Shown here one piece after another: positions 1 to 8,925 of a stretch of 64,000 nt of DNA. This DNA is from Tillandsia leiboldiana (Eukaryota > Streptophyta > Magnoliopsida > Poales > Bromeliaceae). Location of the stretch: positions 12,352,584 through 12,416,583 of the forward strand of contig CM055077.1 of the NCBI GenBank assembly GCA_029204045.2, in the 5' to 3' direction. A program made the translations under genes and the position numbers. The notes under the pieces are model-generated. The model made no database searches, was not told the origin of the DNA, and saw nothing but the letters and a program-made list of their open reading frames with translations. How positions within the stretch are numbered: the stretch's first letter is position 1; each line of letters begins with the position of its first letter.

Positions 1-638
1 TCTTTATAAAACCCTAGCGCGATCCGGATCAGATCCTGATTGCGATCCGGATCGGCTACCCGCCTGAAAAACTCGTTCGGGATCCGGATCGGCAAGGTCC
101 AAGCCGGACGTCTGTCTGCGCAGAAGATATCTGCGGTTCGGGATCCGATCGGCAGGTCCAATCCGGATCGGCTCCAACTTTTCCTTTAGAAAATTTCAGA
201 GAAATTCAAGAAAAACCAGAAAAAGATTGTAAGCACACTTTGTGTATTTCAACTTTAAGCAAAAATCATCGTTTCTACAACAAGAAATAGATTATACCAA
301 ATCTTCAATAACATCAACAAACAAAACAAAAAATTATAAAATTAAATCCCTTAAGTTTTAACAACCTTCAATTACATCTCACTTGATCTATGAGTAATGC
401 CTTTATCAAATCATCAATTCGGTAAAAGAAATGAAATACAAAGATCAATAGTGTCTAACATCCCCGATAAGTTAGATAATATATCTAGTCAATTTTATTG
501 AGAGAGGTGGCTCTTTGAGCAGCTTTCATTAAAAATCCCACCTTATACCAACCTTGAAATTTTGACAGATCAAGTTATTTCAACATGGCATTTTATTTAA
601 TCAAACTTGAAAAACCCTCTGCTTGGTATTCATGTGGT
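1..638 (-). mobile_element. Inverted Sirevirus internal fragment (envelope-leader region)
   Basis: Read on the minus strand, this stretch matches the region between pol and the envelope-like ORF of element B (about 22190-22770 and 24130-24765). It holds an ATCCGGAT array (plus positions about 19-173), a TATA-like TTTATAAA at the left edge, and the spacer ending in the AAACCATGAATACC-type text beside the gap. It faces away from the plus-strand copy of the same sequence that begins after the gap, so the two form inverted arms of about 320-420 bp around 100 Ns. No ORF of note. The relative orientation rests on scaffolding across the gap and may be wrong. Confidence 0.7.
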
Positions 639-738
639 NNNNNNNNNNNNNNNNNNNNNNNNNNNNNNNNNNNNNNNNNNNNNNNNNNNNNNNNNNNNNN
701 NNNNNNNNNNNNNNNNNNNNNNNNNNNNNNNNNNNNNN
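639..738. other. Assembly gap (100 N)
   Basis: Exactly 100 N characters, the usual placeholder for a scaffold gap of unknown size. The sequence on the two sides is a head-to-head inverted repeat of Sirevirus sequence. Confidence 0.98.
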
Positions 739-940
739 ATGTAATTGAAGGTGTTCAACTTTAAGCGATTTAATTTTTGTAAATTCTCGTTTCATTTTTG
801 GATATTATTGATAGATTGGCATAATCTAATTCTTTTTGTATGAAACGATGATTTTGTTTAAAGTTGATACACGATTGTGCTTACATACTTTTTCTGGATC
901 TTATGAAATTTTTCTAAATTTTTCTGAAGAAAAAGTTGGA

Positions 941-1060
941 GCCGATCCGGATCGGGCAAGCTGATCCGGATCCCGAACGCAGGTTTCTTCCTGCGGCTGG
1001 CCGATCCGGATCGAAATCTCGATCCGATCCGGATCACGGCTAGGGTTTTAATAAGAACAA
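941..1060 (+). promoter_or_regulatory. Internal promoter of envelope-like ORF (decayed TATA)
   Basis: Copies of ATCCGGATC / GATCCGGATCCCGAAC at 941-1036 are followed by GGCTAGGGTTTTAATAAG. Element B has GGCTAGGGTTTTATATAG at the same place, so the TATA here has lost its TATATA core. The promoter role is inferred from position, from the shared enhancer-like motif and from the intron-bearing leader behind it. Confidence 0.5.
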
Positions 1061-1170
1061 GAGGGTTTTGATTTCTTTTACCTTAATCTTTTGTTCTCAA
1101 GTCTCTAGAGCCTCTCTCTCTAGAACTATTGCACCTTGGAGCTTTCCAAACTCAAGTTCTTCGAATACAA

Positions 1171-1553
1171 GTAAGTTTTATTGATCAAATCCCGTTTTTT
1201 CACAGTTTTTCTCTATTTTCTTCGAAACGTGATGAGATTTTTCTATCTTTTTTGTTTTTGAATGGTTTTTGGTCAAATTTCTTTTGAAATAAGAACTCTG
1301 GGTAGATTAGTTTTGATTATATGCTAGGTATTCTCCTGATTAACGGATTTTTAGGCTTCGATTTCTAAAATTTCGGTTTTAGGGCATATAATAAGGATTT
1401 TCGAAAATCATGCAATTGATCTATTTTTAAAAGTCCTTTTGCAAAACTAATTTGATTCTTAGTCTCTCTACATGATTATGATTGTTTGGGTACAATTTTT
1501 CAAATCTTTGAAAATTAACAATTTCTCATGTGTTCTTGAGTTGGTCTTCACAG
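1171..1553 (+). other. Leader intron of envelope-like transcript
   Basis: Donor GTAAGT at 1171-1176 after a CT-rich leader, T-rich interior, acceptor TTCACAG ending at 1553, 29 nt before the ATG. Element B has the same arrangement at 24880-25261 with almost the same length (382 versus 383 nt). Splicing is inferred from consensus sites and conservation between copies. Confidence 0.6.
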
Positions 1554-1582
1554 GACTTTAAGTCTGTTAAGCACTTGCACCA

Positions 1583-2179
1583 ATGGCGTTCGCCTGGATA
1601 ATCTTCCTTTTGGTAGCAATGGTAGGACCTAGTGCATCTTCTATAAAAAGAGAACAAGATGACCCAAATCAAGGAGAGACAAGAAAAGTTTGTCAAAATA
1701 ATTCGGAATCAGATGAAAAAGACTGGGAAGAGATTTGTAAACAAGCACAACAAGCTGTTGACAAAGAAGATAGGTTGTATTTGAAGAACAAGAAGCTGAT
1801 GAAATCTTCCTCAACAACCAAGCAGTACACTAGGCGAAAGAAGTCGAGGGGAACTGGAATTCATATTGATAGACCCCTCGCCAGAGCTCGCTCTCTCCCT
1901 AGAGAATCTCCATGGACAGAAGGTCAAGATGCACCGTCTGGTTCTATACTACATCCTTCAACGTCCTGGAGACACACAGCAAAAGCGAATGTAGGGTCCT
2001 CATTTCGACAAGAACAGCGAAGATTGTCTGCTGAACAAGACAGCGTGTCTACAAATCTCAAACAGATTATCTCTGAGCAACATAAGATGAAAAGAAAGGT
2101 CTCCACAATGTCAAAAATGCTTCAAGCGATTTTGAAGAAGTTGGATTGTACCAATCCCACTAGTTCTGATTCAGACTGA
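1583..2179 (+). pseudogene. Envelope-like Sirevirus ORF, central domain deleted (198 aa)
   Basis: An open frame of 198 codons at the position of the envelope-like third ORF of Sireviruses. The first ~16 residues (MAFAWIIFLLVAMVGP) form a hydrophobic, signal-peptide-like segment matching the start of the 480-aa copy at 25296. An acidic/basic low-complexity stretch follows, and the last ~50 residues form the same charged coiled-coil-like tail (FRQEQRRLSAEQDSVSTN...). The whole central domain of the longer copy (about residues 120-335, resembling the Pfam 'putative plant transposon protein' family) is missing. It is best read as a deletion derivative that kept its frame. Function of the family is unknown. 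It lies behind the leader intron and 5' of the PPT and LTR of element A. Confidence 0.65.
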
Positions 2180-2318
2180 CTTAACTTTCTTTCTAATCTT
2201 TTTGTGCAGGAGTTCAGTTTTTAGGACTTACTCTTATTTCTAGTTCTTACATTTCGGAACAATTTTTGATCTATTTAACTCTCCTTAAATTTTTGGTAAT
2301 TTTGGCTTTGTTTGTGAC

Positions 2319-2334
2319 AAAAAGGGGGAGAGAG
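2319..2334 (+). other. PPT-like tract behind envelope-like ORF
   Basis: Purine run AAAAAGGGGGAGAGAG, 140 bp past the stop codon. The same run recurs in element B at 26869-26884. It resembles the real PPT (AAAGGGGGAGAT) at the LTR edge. Several PPT-like tracts between RNase H and the 3' LTR are, from memory, a described hallmark of Sireviruses. Confidence 0.55.
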
Positions 2335-2876
2335 TTTAGAGAGAACTTGAACAATGATGATGTGAATGTGTGAACATCAAGGTAAGTATCACTTCAACTT
2401 TGACTTTGGTGAAGGATAAGTATCACAACTTTGGTTTTTATCTTGTGATTTGTTGCATGTTCCTACTAACTATTCGACTAACTATTTGGACATGTATTAT
2501 TACTAACAAGTTGTTTGATTACTAACAAAGCAAAGTTATGACATTTGGAATTTTATTGCTTAGAAAATATGTCAATGTTTGATTGTGATCTTATTACATA
2601 TCTGAATTACTCAATGTCATGGTGAGCATAAACTCTATCTCTGTTAGGTTTTGAATGCTAAATATTCTTGAGGTATCTAACGATCCTTTTTTTGTCAAGA
2701 ATAATTTCTTTGTGCAGAGAGTACAGATGTCTAAGTCTAGAGTCTGTTTTAGGAGTTTATATCTCATGTTTTTAAATTTTTGGATCTCCATTGTAAATTT
2801 TTGTTGTATGGTGATAGCAACAAAAATATCTTTTTGAATTTTCTTTAGTGGATCTGTGTTTTGTCACGAAACCGCC

Positions 2877-2888
2877 AAAGGGGGAGAT
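2877..2888 (+). other. Polypurine tract of Sirevirus A
   Basis: AAAGGGGGAGAT directly before the LTR start TGTTACGG. It primes plus-strand DNA synthesis in LTR retrotransposons. The same sequence with the same upstream text (TTTTGTCACGAAACCGCC) precedes the LTRs at 40390 and 59771. Confidence 0.9.
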
Positions 2889-3111
2889 TGTTACGGAATT
2901 TGAGTTGGCGTAGTTTCGTGAAAGGTTCAAGTCTTGAAGATTGAAGGTGAAGAAAGTTGGATCATTTAACTCAATCTCAAGAAAGAAGAATTCAAAAGGA
3001 TCAGGTATGTTTAACTAAAGATTATTGGTGATCCGAATACTTCTTGTAGTGTAGAAACACCTGGAAGAATCTTTAATTGCATAAAAATCAAAAACTGGTG
3101 TTCGGACATGT

Positions 3112-3345
3112 TCAGGATCCGGATCAGAGCCAGCGATCCGGATCCCGAAGATTGTTGTTTCATACATTACTTCAATCCGGATCGCAGCATCTCACGATCC
3201 GGATCCCGAACGTTGAGTTTTCTGAATTGTATGAACGATCCGGATCAGGCATTCCGATCCGGATCCCGAACGTTTGTTTTTCTGGAAACCGTCTTTCTTG
3301 CTTCTGCAATCCGGATCGCCCAAATCCGATTCGGATCGCCGTCCG
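3112..3345 (+). promoter_or_regulatory. U3 array of ATCCGGAT motifs
   Basis: Seven exact ATCCGGATC sites within about 235 bp, most as GATCCGGATCCCGAAC or GATCCGGATCAGGC, spaced 20-60 bp, just upstream of the TATA box. The 8-mer ATCCGGAT is its own reverse complement. Equivalent arrays lie in the LTRs at 4512-4802, 6560-6785, 40616-40895, 57103-57335 and 59997-60170. The last two use TCCGGACC as a main variant. An enhancer or transcription-factor array is inferred. Confidence 0.7.
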
Positions 3346-3403
3346 TAAAAATTCCAGAAATATTAGGTTTTTGATTCTTATCTCCTTCCAAATGTTTCTA
3401 ACC

Positions 3404-3411
3404 TATAAATA
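3404..3411 (+). promoter_or_regulatory. TATA box, Sirevirus A LTR
   Basis: TATAAATA in ACCTATAAATAGACCC, conserved at 40966-40973 and 57393-57400. It is mutated in the other copies: TATAAATG at 4867, TGTAAATA at 6853 and TATAAGTA near 60226. Confidence 0.8.
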
Positions 3412-3556
3412 GACCCTATGACTCTTTTTCTAGGGTGAATCCAAAAAATCCAGATAGAGCCGTCATAATCAAATATCATCTTATACGGCCCTAGATCCAC
3501 ATATAGAGAAGAAAGGAAATCATTAGATAATACTCTATATTTCTTCATCTATATTG

Positions 3557-3653
3557 ATTAGTTTGATTCTAGGTTTTCATACTCACATCTTGAGTTGAAT
3601 CAAACTAATGAATACTTAGATGGTATTTCCGATCTATCTTTGATCTAAGTATT
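3557..3653 (+). other. Two conserved stem-loops SL1 and SL2 in LTR leader
   Basis: SL1: ATTAGTTTGATTC (3557-3569) pairs perfectly with GAATCAAACTAAT (3597-3609). SL2: AATACTTAGAT (3611-3621) pairs perfectly with ATCTAAGTATT (3643-3653). Both lie downstream of the TATA box. The five other LTRs carry the same stems with changes on both arms that keep pairing (see findings). An RNA role is inferred. Confidence 0.75.
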
Positions 3654-3699
3654 CGGCGGATCATCACCACCCAAAAACAACGATTTACCCCAAAATCGG

Positions 3700-3885
3700 C
3701 GCGTGGATTCGCGTGTCCTTGTGGATTCAAGGTTCAACCGCTCTCGTGGATTCGGAGCGAGGCACGTTCGTGGATTCGAAGGGTGCTACTGGGTGAAGAC
3801 CGTGGATTCGGTCGGACGTCGTGGATTCGACGTTGGACGCCGTGGATTCGGCGTTGGGCGCAGATCGTGGATTCGAGAAGCGTCG
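3700..3885 (+). repeat. Array of TGGATT-loop hairpins
   Basis: Eight copies of GTGGATTC, each flanked by self-complementary arms that differ from copy to copy, for example CCTTG/CAAGG, GACCG/CGGTC, GACGTCG/CGACGTT and ACGCCG/CGGCGT, all around the hexaloop TGGATT. Same region in other LTRs: 7102-7210, 41253-41435, 57675-57785 and 60528-60715. The 5' LTR of element B (about 5158-5200) lost most of the array. It lies in the transcribed part of the LTR. Confidence 0.8.
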
Positions 3886-4177
3886 TGGAGCGAGCGGAGA
3901 AGATCCTCTAGGAGCGTATGGAAAAGGTTGAGTCGTAAGTGTGTACGGTAAATCACCTTGTACGTGTTTTAATTCTAGTGGATTTCGCCGTGTTATCGGT
4001 CCCGTGGTTTTTTACTCCGGTTTGGAGTTTTTCCACGTAAAAATCTTGCGTGTTATTTTTATTTCCGCATTGGGTTTTTTATCGCAACGATTTTTGAGTG
4101 TTTATACGTTTACACCTATTCACCCCCCTCTAGGTGTTTCTTCCCCTATTTAGATCTATATTACATATAACCCAACA

Positions 4178-4288
4178 ATTTCCTCATCCCTTTCTCCTTC
4201 CTTCTTCTTCTTTCTCTTCTTTCCCCCTTTCTTTCATTTCCTCTGTTCTAAATTTATTTCTCTGTTTCATCTTTGAAGGAGGTGAGGT
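4178..4288 (+). other. Pyrimidine-rich spacer between Sireviruses A and B
   Basis: 111 bp, strongly CT-rich (runs of CTTCTTCTT, TTTCCCCC). It is not part of either LTR. It is probably the interrupted left continuation of the LTR-like sequence at 41728-43820 into which element B inserted. No gene seen. Confidence 0.5.
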
Positions 4289-5490
4289 TGTTAAGGAATT
4301 TGTTTTGGCGCATTTCGTGAAAGTATTAAATCTTGAAGATTGAAGATAAAGAAGTTTGGATCATATAACTCAATCTCAAGAAAGAAGAATTCAAAAAGGA
4401 TCAGGTATGTTTAACTAATTATTTTTGGTGATCTGAATACTTCTTATAGTGTAGAAACACTTGGATGAATTTTTAATTGCATAAAAATCAAAAACTGGAC
4501 ATGGGACATGTTCAGGATCCGGATCAGACAAGACAATCCGGATCCCGAAGGGTGTTGATTCATACGCAAATCCAATCCGGATCATAGCCATTTCTGATCC
4601 GGATCCCGAACATTGGTTTTTGCTAAAAAGTATGAACAGTCCGGATCGGGCATTTCAATCCGGATCCCGAACATTGGTTTCTACTGAAAAGTATGAACGA
4701 TCCGGATCAGGCATTTCAATCCGGATCCCGAACCTTTGTTTTTTTGGAAATTGGCTGTTTCGTTACGACAGTCCGGATCGCAGTAAATCCGATTCGGATC
4801 GTCGTCCTATAAAATTCCAGAAAATGTTAGTTTTTGATTCTTATCTTCTTCCAATAGTTTCTAACCTATAAATGGACCCTATGATTCTTTTTCTAGGGTA
4901 AGCCGTGTAAGCCGTATAAGCCGCAAAAATCAAAAGACGGCCACAAAAAGAAAAATCCACCTATAGAGAAGAAAGGAAATTAATAGATCTAATTCTATGT
5001 TTCTTCATCTATATTAATTAATTTGATTCTAGGTTTTCATACTCAGATTTTGAGTAGAATCAAATTAATGAATACTTAGATGGTATTTCCGATCTATTTC
5101 TAATCTAAGTATTCGGCGGATCATCACCACCCAAAAAACAACGATTTCTCCAAATCGGCGCGTGGACTCGCGTGGCCTTGTGGATTCGAGCAGCGTTGCG
5201 GAGCGAGCGGAGAAGATCAACTAGGAGCGTATGGAAAAAGGTTGAGTCGTCTGTGAGTACGGTATATCACCTTTGTACGTGTTATAATTCTAGTGGATTT
5301 CACCGTGTTATCGGTCCCGTGGTTTTTTACTACGGTTTGGAGTTTTCCACGTAAAAATCTTGCGTGTTATTTTTATTTCTGCATTGGGTTTTATTGCGCA
5401 ACGATTTTTGAGTGTTTAAACGTTTACACCTATTCACCCCCCTCTAGGTGTTTTTTCCCCTATTTAGATCATTATTAATATAACCCGACA
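4289..5490 (+). repeat. 5' LTR of Sirevirus B
   Basis: 1202 bp, TGTTAAGG to TAACCCGACA, followed at once by the primer site. It holds the U3 array 4512-4802, a mutated TATA (TATAAATG at 4867), SL1 arms at 5027-5039 and 5057-5069, and SL2. Hairpins 3 to 8 of the TGGATT array are gone. The join looks like recombination between the GTGGATTC of hairpin 2 and that of the last hairpin, which explains most of the length difference from the 1338-bp 3' LTR. Confidence 0.9.
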
Positions 5491-5492
5491 AG

Positions 5493-5504
5493 TGGTATCA
5501 GAGC
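5493..5504 (+). other. Primer binding site (initiator tRNA-Met), Sirevirus B
   Basis: TGGTATCAGAGC, complementary to the 3' end of plant initiator tRNA-Met (ending GCTCTGATACCA), 2 nt after the LTR. Confidence 0.92.
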
Positions 5505-5523
5505 GGGAATAGGGTTGTAAGCA

Positions 5524-6233
5524 ATGGCTGAAGGTGGAAACATCAACAGACCTCCGTTCTTCGATGGAACAAATTATGCGTATTGGAAAGTGCGGATGAA
5601 AGCCTTTTTAATTTCCATCGACGAACGGGTGTGGTAATCTATCGAGTTAGGATGGTCAAATCCAACTGAAGTTATTGTTGATGTTCACACCATCAAACCT
5701 AGGTCGAAATGGACCAAGGAAGAGATAGACTTATCTTCTTACAATGGCAAAGGAATCAATGCTTTATTTAATGCCTTGTCTCAAACTGAATTCTCTCGCG
5801 TCTCAGCATGTGAGACTGCGAAAGAAATCTGGGATGTTCTTCAAGTTACACATGAGGGAACTAACCTTGTGAAGATTCAAAAGCTGCAAATGCTTACGAG
5901 CAGATTTGACTCTATTTTCATGGCAGAAAATGAATCATTCACAGACTACTATACACGATTGCAAGACATCGTAAACACATGTGCTAACTTGGGAGAGAAG
6001 ATTCCAGAATTTAAAATTGTAAGAAAGATCTTAAGAACTCTTCCTGAAAGATTTCGTTCCAAGGTTACGGCCATTGAAACTATTAAACACCCGGACGAAA
6101 TCCGTGTAGAAGAATTAGTTGGTTCATTACAAACATATGAAATGACATTTCCTAGTAACTGTTCTTCTGGAAAAGCATCTACTTCTAAGTCTTCAGGTTT
6201 TGCGTTGAAAACTACAAAAGAAGAAGACGCGGA
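5524..6233 (+). pseudogene. gag: gag of Sirevirus B, part 1 (UBN2-type), stop at codon 38
   Basis: Starts MAEGGNINRPPFFDGTNYAY, the typical start of copia gag proteins with the DUF4219/UBN2 capsid-like region. It runs on through ACETAKEIWDVLQ and LQMLTSRFDSI to KEEDAD, where a solo LTR is inserted. The ATG lies 20 nt after the primer site. An in-frame TAA at 5635-5637 (codon 38) stands where element C has CAA (Gln), a C-to-T transition, so translation is broken here. The frame resumes without shift after the solo LTR. Gag forms the virus-like particle and packages RNA. This copy can act only if the stop is read through or gag is supplied in trans. Confidence 0.88.
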
Positions 6234-7506
6234 TGTTACGGCATTTTGGTGTTGGCATATTTCGTGAGTCAAGTCAGTGAGTTGAGTCGGAGTCTTAAAG
6301 GGATCAAATTGTCAATCAGCAATCAAAGACTTAGAGAAGATTCAACAAGAGCTCAAGTTGACACTCAGTGTTTTGAGTCTTGAAGATTGAAGATGAAGAA
6401 TTGTGGATCAGTTACATCAATCTCAAGAAGAAAGTATTCAAAAGGATCAGTTATGTTTAACTAAATAATTTTGGTGATCCGAATACTTTCTTATAGTGTA
6501 GAAACACTTGGATGATTTTTTAATTGCATAAAAATCAAAAACTGGACATGGGACATGTTCAGGATCCGGATCAGACAGTCCAATCCGGATCCCGAAGGGT
6601 GCTAGTTCATTGGCAAATCCAATCCGGATCAAAGGCCGTTTTCGATCCGGATCCCGAACATGGGATTTTGCTGAAATGTATGAACGATCCGGATCGGGCT
6701 TTTCAATCCGGATCCCGAACCCTTGTTTTTCTGGAATTGTCTGACTCGCTACGACGATCCGGATCGCAGTAAATCCGATCCGGATCGCCATCCTGAAAAA
6801 TTCCAGATAAGGTAAGTTTTTGATTCTTATCTCTTTCCAAAGGTTTCTAAACTGTAAATAGACATTTAGGGCTTCTCAAAAACTACCGATTAATTAATTA
6901 AACACTTGAGAGCAACCCTAGAGGCTAGGTTTTTATCGTTCTTCTTTATAGCCTCTTTTAGGTCAATTCGATGGTTCTTTCAAGAACATATCTTTTGTCG
7001 AATTGATCTAATCTTTGCTTAGAGATTTCTTCTACGGTTCCTCAATGAGAATCTAAGCAAAGGATCACCATCGAAGCCAATATTCTTACCGGCCGAGTTT
7101 GCGTCGTGGATTCGACGTGGCATCGTGGATTCGGTGTGCTAAAGGCGTTTCGTGGATTCGTAACGTGTGCTCCTGGATTCGAGTGGCGTTCGTGGATTCG
7201 AACGTGTGCAGTGGACGTGCAATCGGTGAGCGCAAGGTCCGAAGAAGTTGAAGGAGGGTTTGAGTCCGTGGAGTCGGTAATCACCTTGTTATTCTTCTTT
7301 TCTTAGTGGATTGTTATTGCGTGTTGGTCCCGTGGTTTTTCTCCTGGATTGGAGTTTCCACGTAAATCTTGGTGTGCTGTTTTTATTTTCCGCATTGGTT
7401 TTTATTTTGCACTGAGATTGAGTTTTTAAGTATTACACCTATTCACCCCCCCTCTAGTTGTTTGATAGTACCTATTTAGATCCGTGTGGATCCATAAAAA
7501 CCAACA
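6234..7506 (+). mobile_element. Solo LTR (Sirevirus type) inserted in gag
   Basis: 1273-bp LTR, TGTTACGGCATTTTGG to AAAAACCAACA, with a perfect 5-bp TSD GCGGA at 6229-6233 and 7507-7511 and no internal region. It is therefore a solo LTR left by recombination between the two LTRs of a full insertion. Same subtype as the 5' LTR of element C (ends in AAAAACCAACA). Contains U3 array 6560-6785, mutated TATA TGTAAATA at 6853-6860, SL1 at 6961-7008, SL2 at 7013-7062, and TGGATT-loop hairpins 7102-7210. Confidence 0.95.
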
Positions 7507-7511
7507 GCGGA

Positions 7512-8085
7512 TTCATCCTCCTCAGGCGATGACGAGAACCTATCTATGGAGGACTTTGAGAAGCAGCTTGCTCTCTTGACAAGAAATTTTCGTCGAAACT
7601 TTCGAAGGGGTAATTCAAGTAAAACTTCATCCTCCGGAAAGTGGAAGAAAGGCAAAGGTTTTTCAAGTCAAAAGTCAAGAAAGCAAGAAAGTTTTTCGAA
7701 GGATAAGAAAAGCTCAGAAGGACAAGTCCAATGCTTCAAGTGCCGAGGATACGGCCATATCTCAACGGAGTGTCCAAATAAGAATCCGTCCAAGAAGAAG
7801 GCGATGCAAGCCGTCACTTGGGATGACACCTCAACGACAAATGAGTCATCTTCAAGTGATGAAGAGACTAACGCAACGGCGTTCCACGCGTCCACATCTT
7901 CACCGTTCATATGCTTAATGGCAAGTACATCTGAGTCATTGTCCAACTCCTCCCAAGTTGAAAAGAATGCAACGGACGATGAATCGGATAATTCTGAAGG
8001 TGAAGATTTTGCTCTAGCCTACCACAGACTTTTGAAGGATTCAAAGAAACTGGATAAGCAAAACAAGGGGTTGAGAGGGAGATTG
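7512..8085 (+). pseudogene. gag: gag of Sirevirus B, part 2 (first zinc knuckle)
   Basis: Continues the gag frame after the solo LTR: a Ser/Asp-rich stretch, MEDFEKQLALLTRNF and a basic region. Then comes the CCHC zinc knuckle CFKCRGYGHISTEC (nucleotides about 7732-7773, C-X2-C-X4-H-X4-C), a Ser/Thr-rich linker and FALAYHRLLKDSKKLDKQNK. It is cut at the GATTG target site of gypsy G1. Excising the solo LTR plus one TSD (1278 bp) keeps the frame. The segment from 7511 to 8085 is repeated without any difference I could see at 14104-14678. Confidence 0.9.
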
Positions 8086-8486
8086 TGTGAGGACCCGGAA
8101 ATTCCCACGTTTGGATTACTGTTGGATCTGCGGCTTCTGGAGACCCCTGTTGGGTGTTAGAGGTGTTTGTGCGCATATTGGACCCAAGGATTGGACCCGG
8201 CATGAAAAAACGGATCAAGTTTGCTTTCCGGGAATTTTTGGTAAATTTTAGAAGTGGAATTTGGCAAATCGGACTTCAGATTTGGATTCAGCGCGCGAAA
8301 ACGGTCAAGATGGACTATTTACTTGTATTTTTCGGAGCCCGGATGACCCGGCACGGATTTCGAGGTGATTTGGTACTGTTCCGGCCGCCGGAGGGGCGCC
8401 GGCGGCGGCGGCGGGCGGCGGAGCGCGGCGGCTGGCGGCGGCGGAGGCGCGCGGTCCACCGCGGAGGCGTGCACCCGGGGGCTGGC

Positions 8487-8793
8487 CACGTGGCGGCTCC
8501 CGGTTGGCGGGCGCAGTGGGCGCGGTCCGCGAGATTGGCGCGGGTGCACGGTGGACCGGGACTGGACACGTGGCAGATCGGGGTTGGCGCGGCGTTGTGC
8601 GCGCGGTCCATGGTGCGAGGAGCTGGTACCTCGGGCCGCGTGCCCGACAGGCACGCGTGGGCGCACGTGGGGCGCGGCGTGGGCGCGTTGACCCGAGGCT
8701 CCCGGTGTGGACGCCACGTGTCGTCGCGGGGTTCGGCCACGTGGCGCATGGCTGTTGGCCCAAACAGCTGTTTGCTGTTTGGGTGTACACGTG
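8487..8793 (+). promoter_or_regulatory. Array of six G-boxes in U3 of G1
   Basis: CACGTG at 8487, 8567, 8664, 8715, 8738 and 8788, four of them as CACGTGGC, all within about 310 bp and 130-430 bp upstream of the TATA box. G-box/ABRE cores bind plant bZIP and bHLH factors. Repeated in the right LTR; three-site versions lie in G2 and G3. Confidence 0.7.
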
Positions 8794-8917
8794 GCGGCCT
8801 GGGGATTTTCCGGGCGTGAACAGTAACGGGCCGGGCCCGTTACTGTAGCAGCCCGGAAGTACCGGGCGCCCGAAACTTTGGGCCAAAAGCCCAAAAGGTG
8901 GATTTTCGGGCTGGGCC

Positions 8918-8925
8918 TATAAATA
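8918..8925 (+). promoter_or_regulatory. TATA box of G1 LTR
   Basis: TATAAATA in GGGCCTATAAATAGC. The same block occurs in G2 (27913-27920, 35463-35470), G3 (47187-47194) and the right LTR (15511-15518). Confidence 0.85.

Larger units (their letters stand above)
739..2888 (+). mobile_element. Sirevirus A, 3' internal part
   Basis: 3' internal region of a Ty1/copia Sirevirus-type element whose 5' half is not in the window. In order it holds an ATCCGGAT array, a decayed TATA, an untranslated leader with an intron, a shortened envelope-like ORF, a PPT-like tract at 2319-2334, about 540 bp of spacer, the true PPT and then the 3' LTR. The same order and much of the same text recur in element B at 24594-26901 and 39809-40389, which is how it was recognised. 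Confidence 0.85.
2889..4177 (+). repeat. 3' LTR of Sirevirus A
   Basis: 1289-bp LTR from TGTTACGG to TAACCCAACA, bounded on the left by the PPT. U3 holds an ATCCGGAT array (3112-3345). The TATA box is TATAAATA at 3404-3411. The transcribed part holds two long inverted repeats (3557-3609 and 3611-3653) and an array of TGGATT-loop hairpins (about 3700-3885). Near the 3' end is CACCTATTCACCCCCC, paired with TAGGTG. The right flank is ATTTC. The left TSD is outside the window, so the pair cannot be checked. Confidence 0.9.

Noticed and set aside
3112..3345. Regularly spaced GATCCGGATC repeats as a CRISPR-like array
   Set aside because: Motif is short, palindromic and unevenly spaced, spacers are themselves repeated, no cas genes, and the position is an LTR U3 in a plant genome.
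5493..5504. TGGTATCAGAGC as part of a tRNA gene
   Set aside because: Only 12 nt match the tRNA 3' end, in antisense, right after an LTR: it is a primer binding site. The same holds for all other copies.
8154..8894. Overlapping open frames of 108-221 codons on both strands in the GC-rich U3 of G1 (repeated at 14831-15487)
   Set aside because: Arg/Ala/Pro/Gly-rich in every frame, no domain, located upstream of the LTR TATA box, present in both LTRs. High GC removes stop codons.
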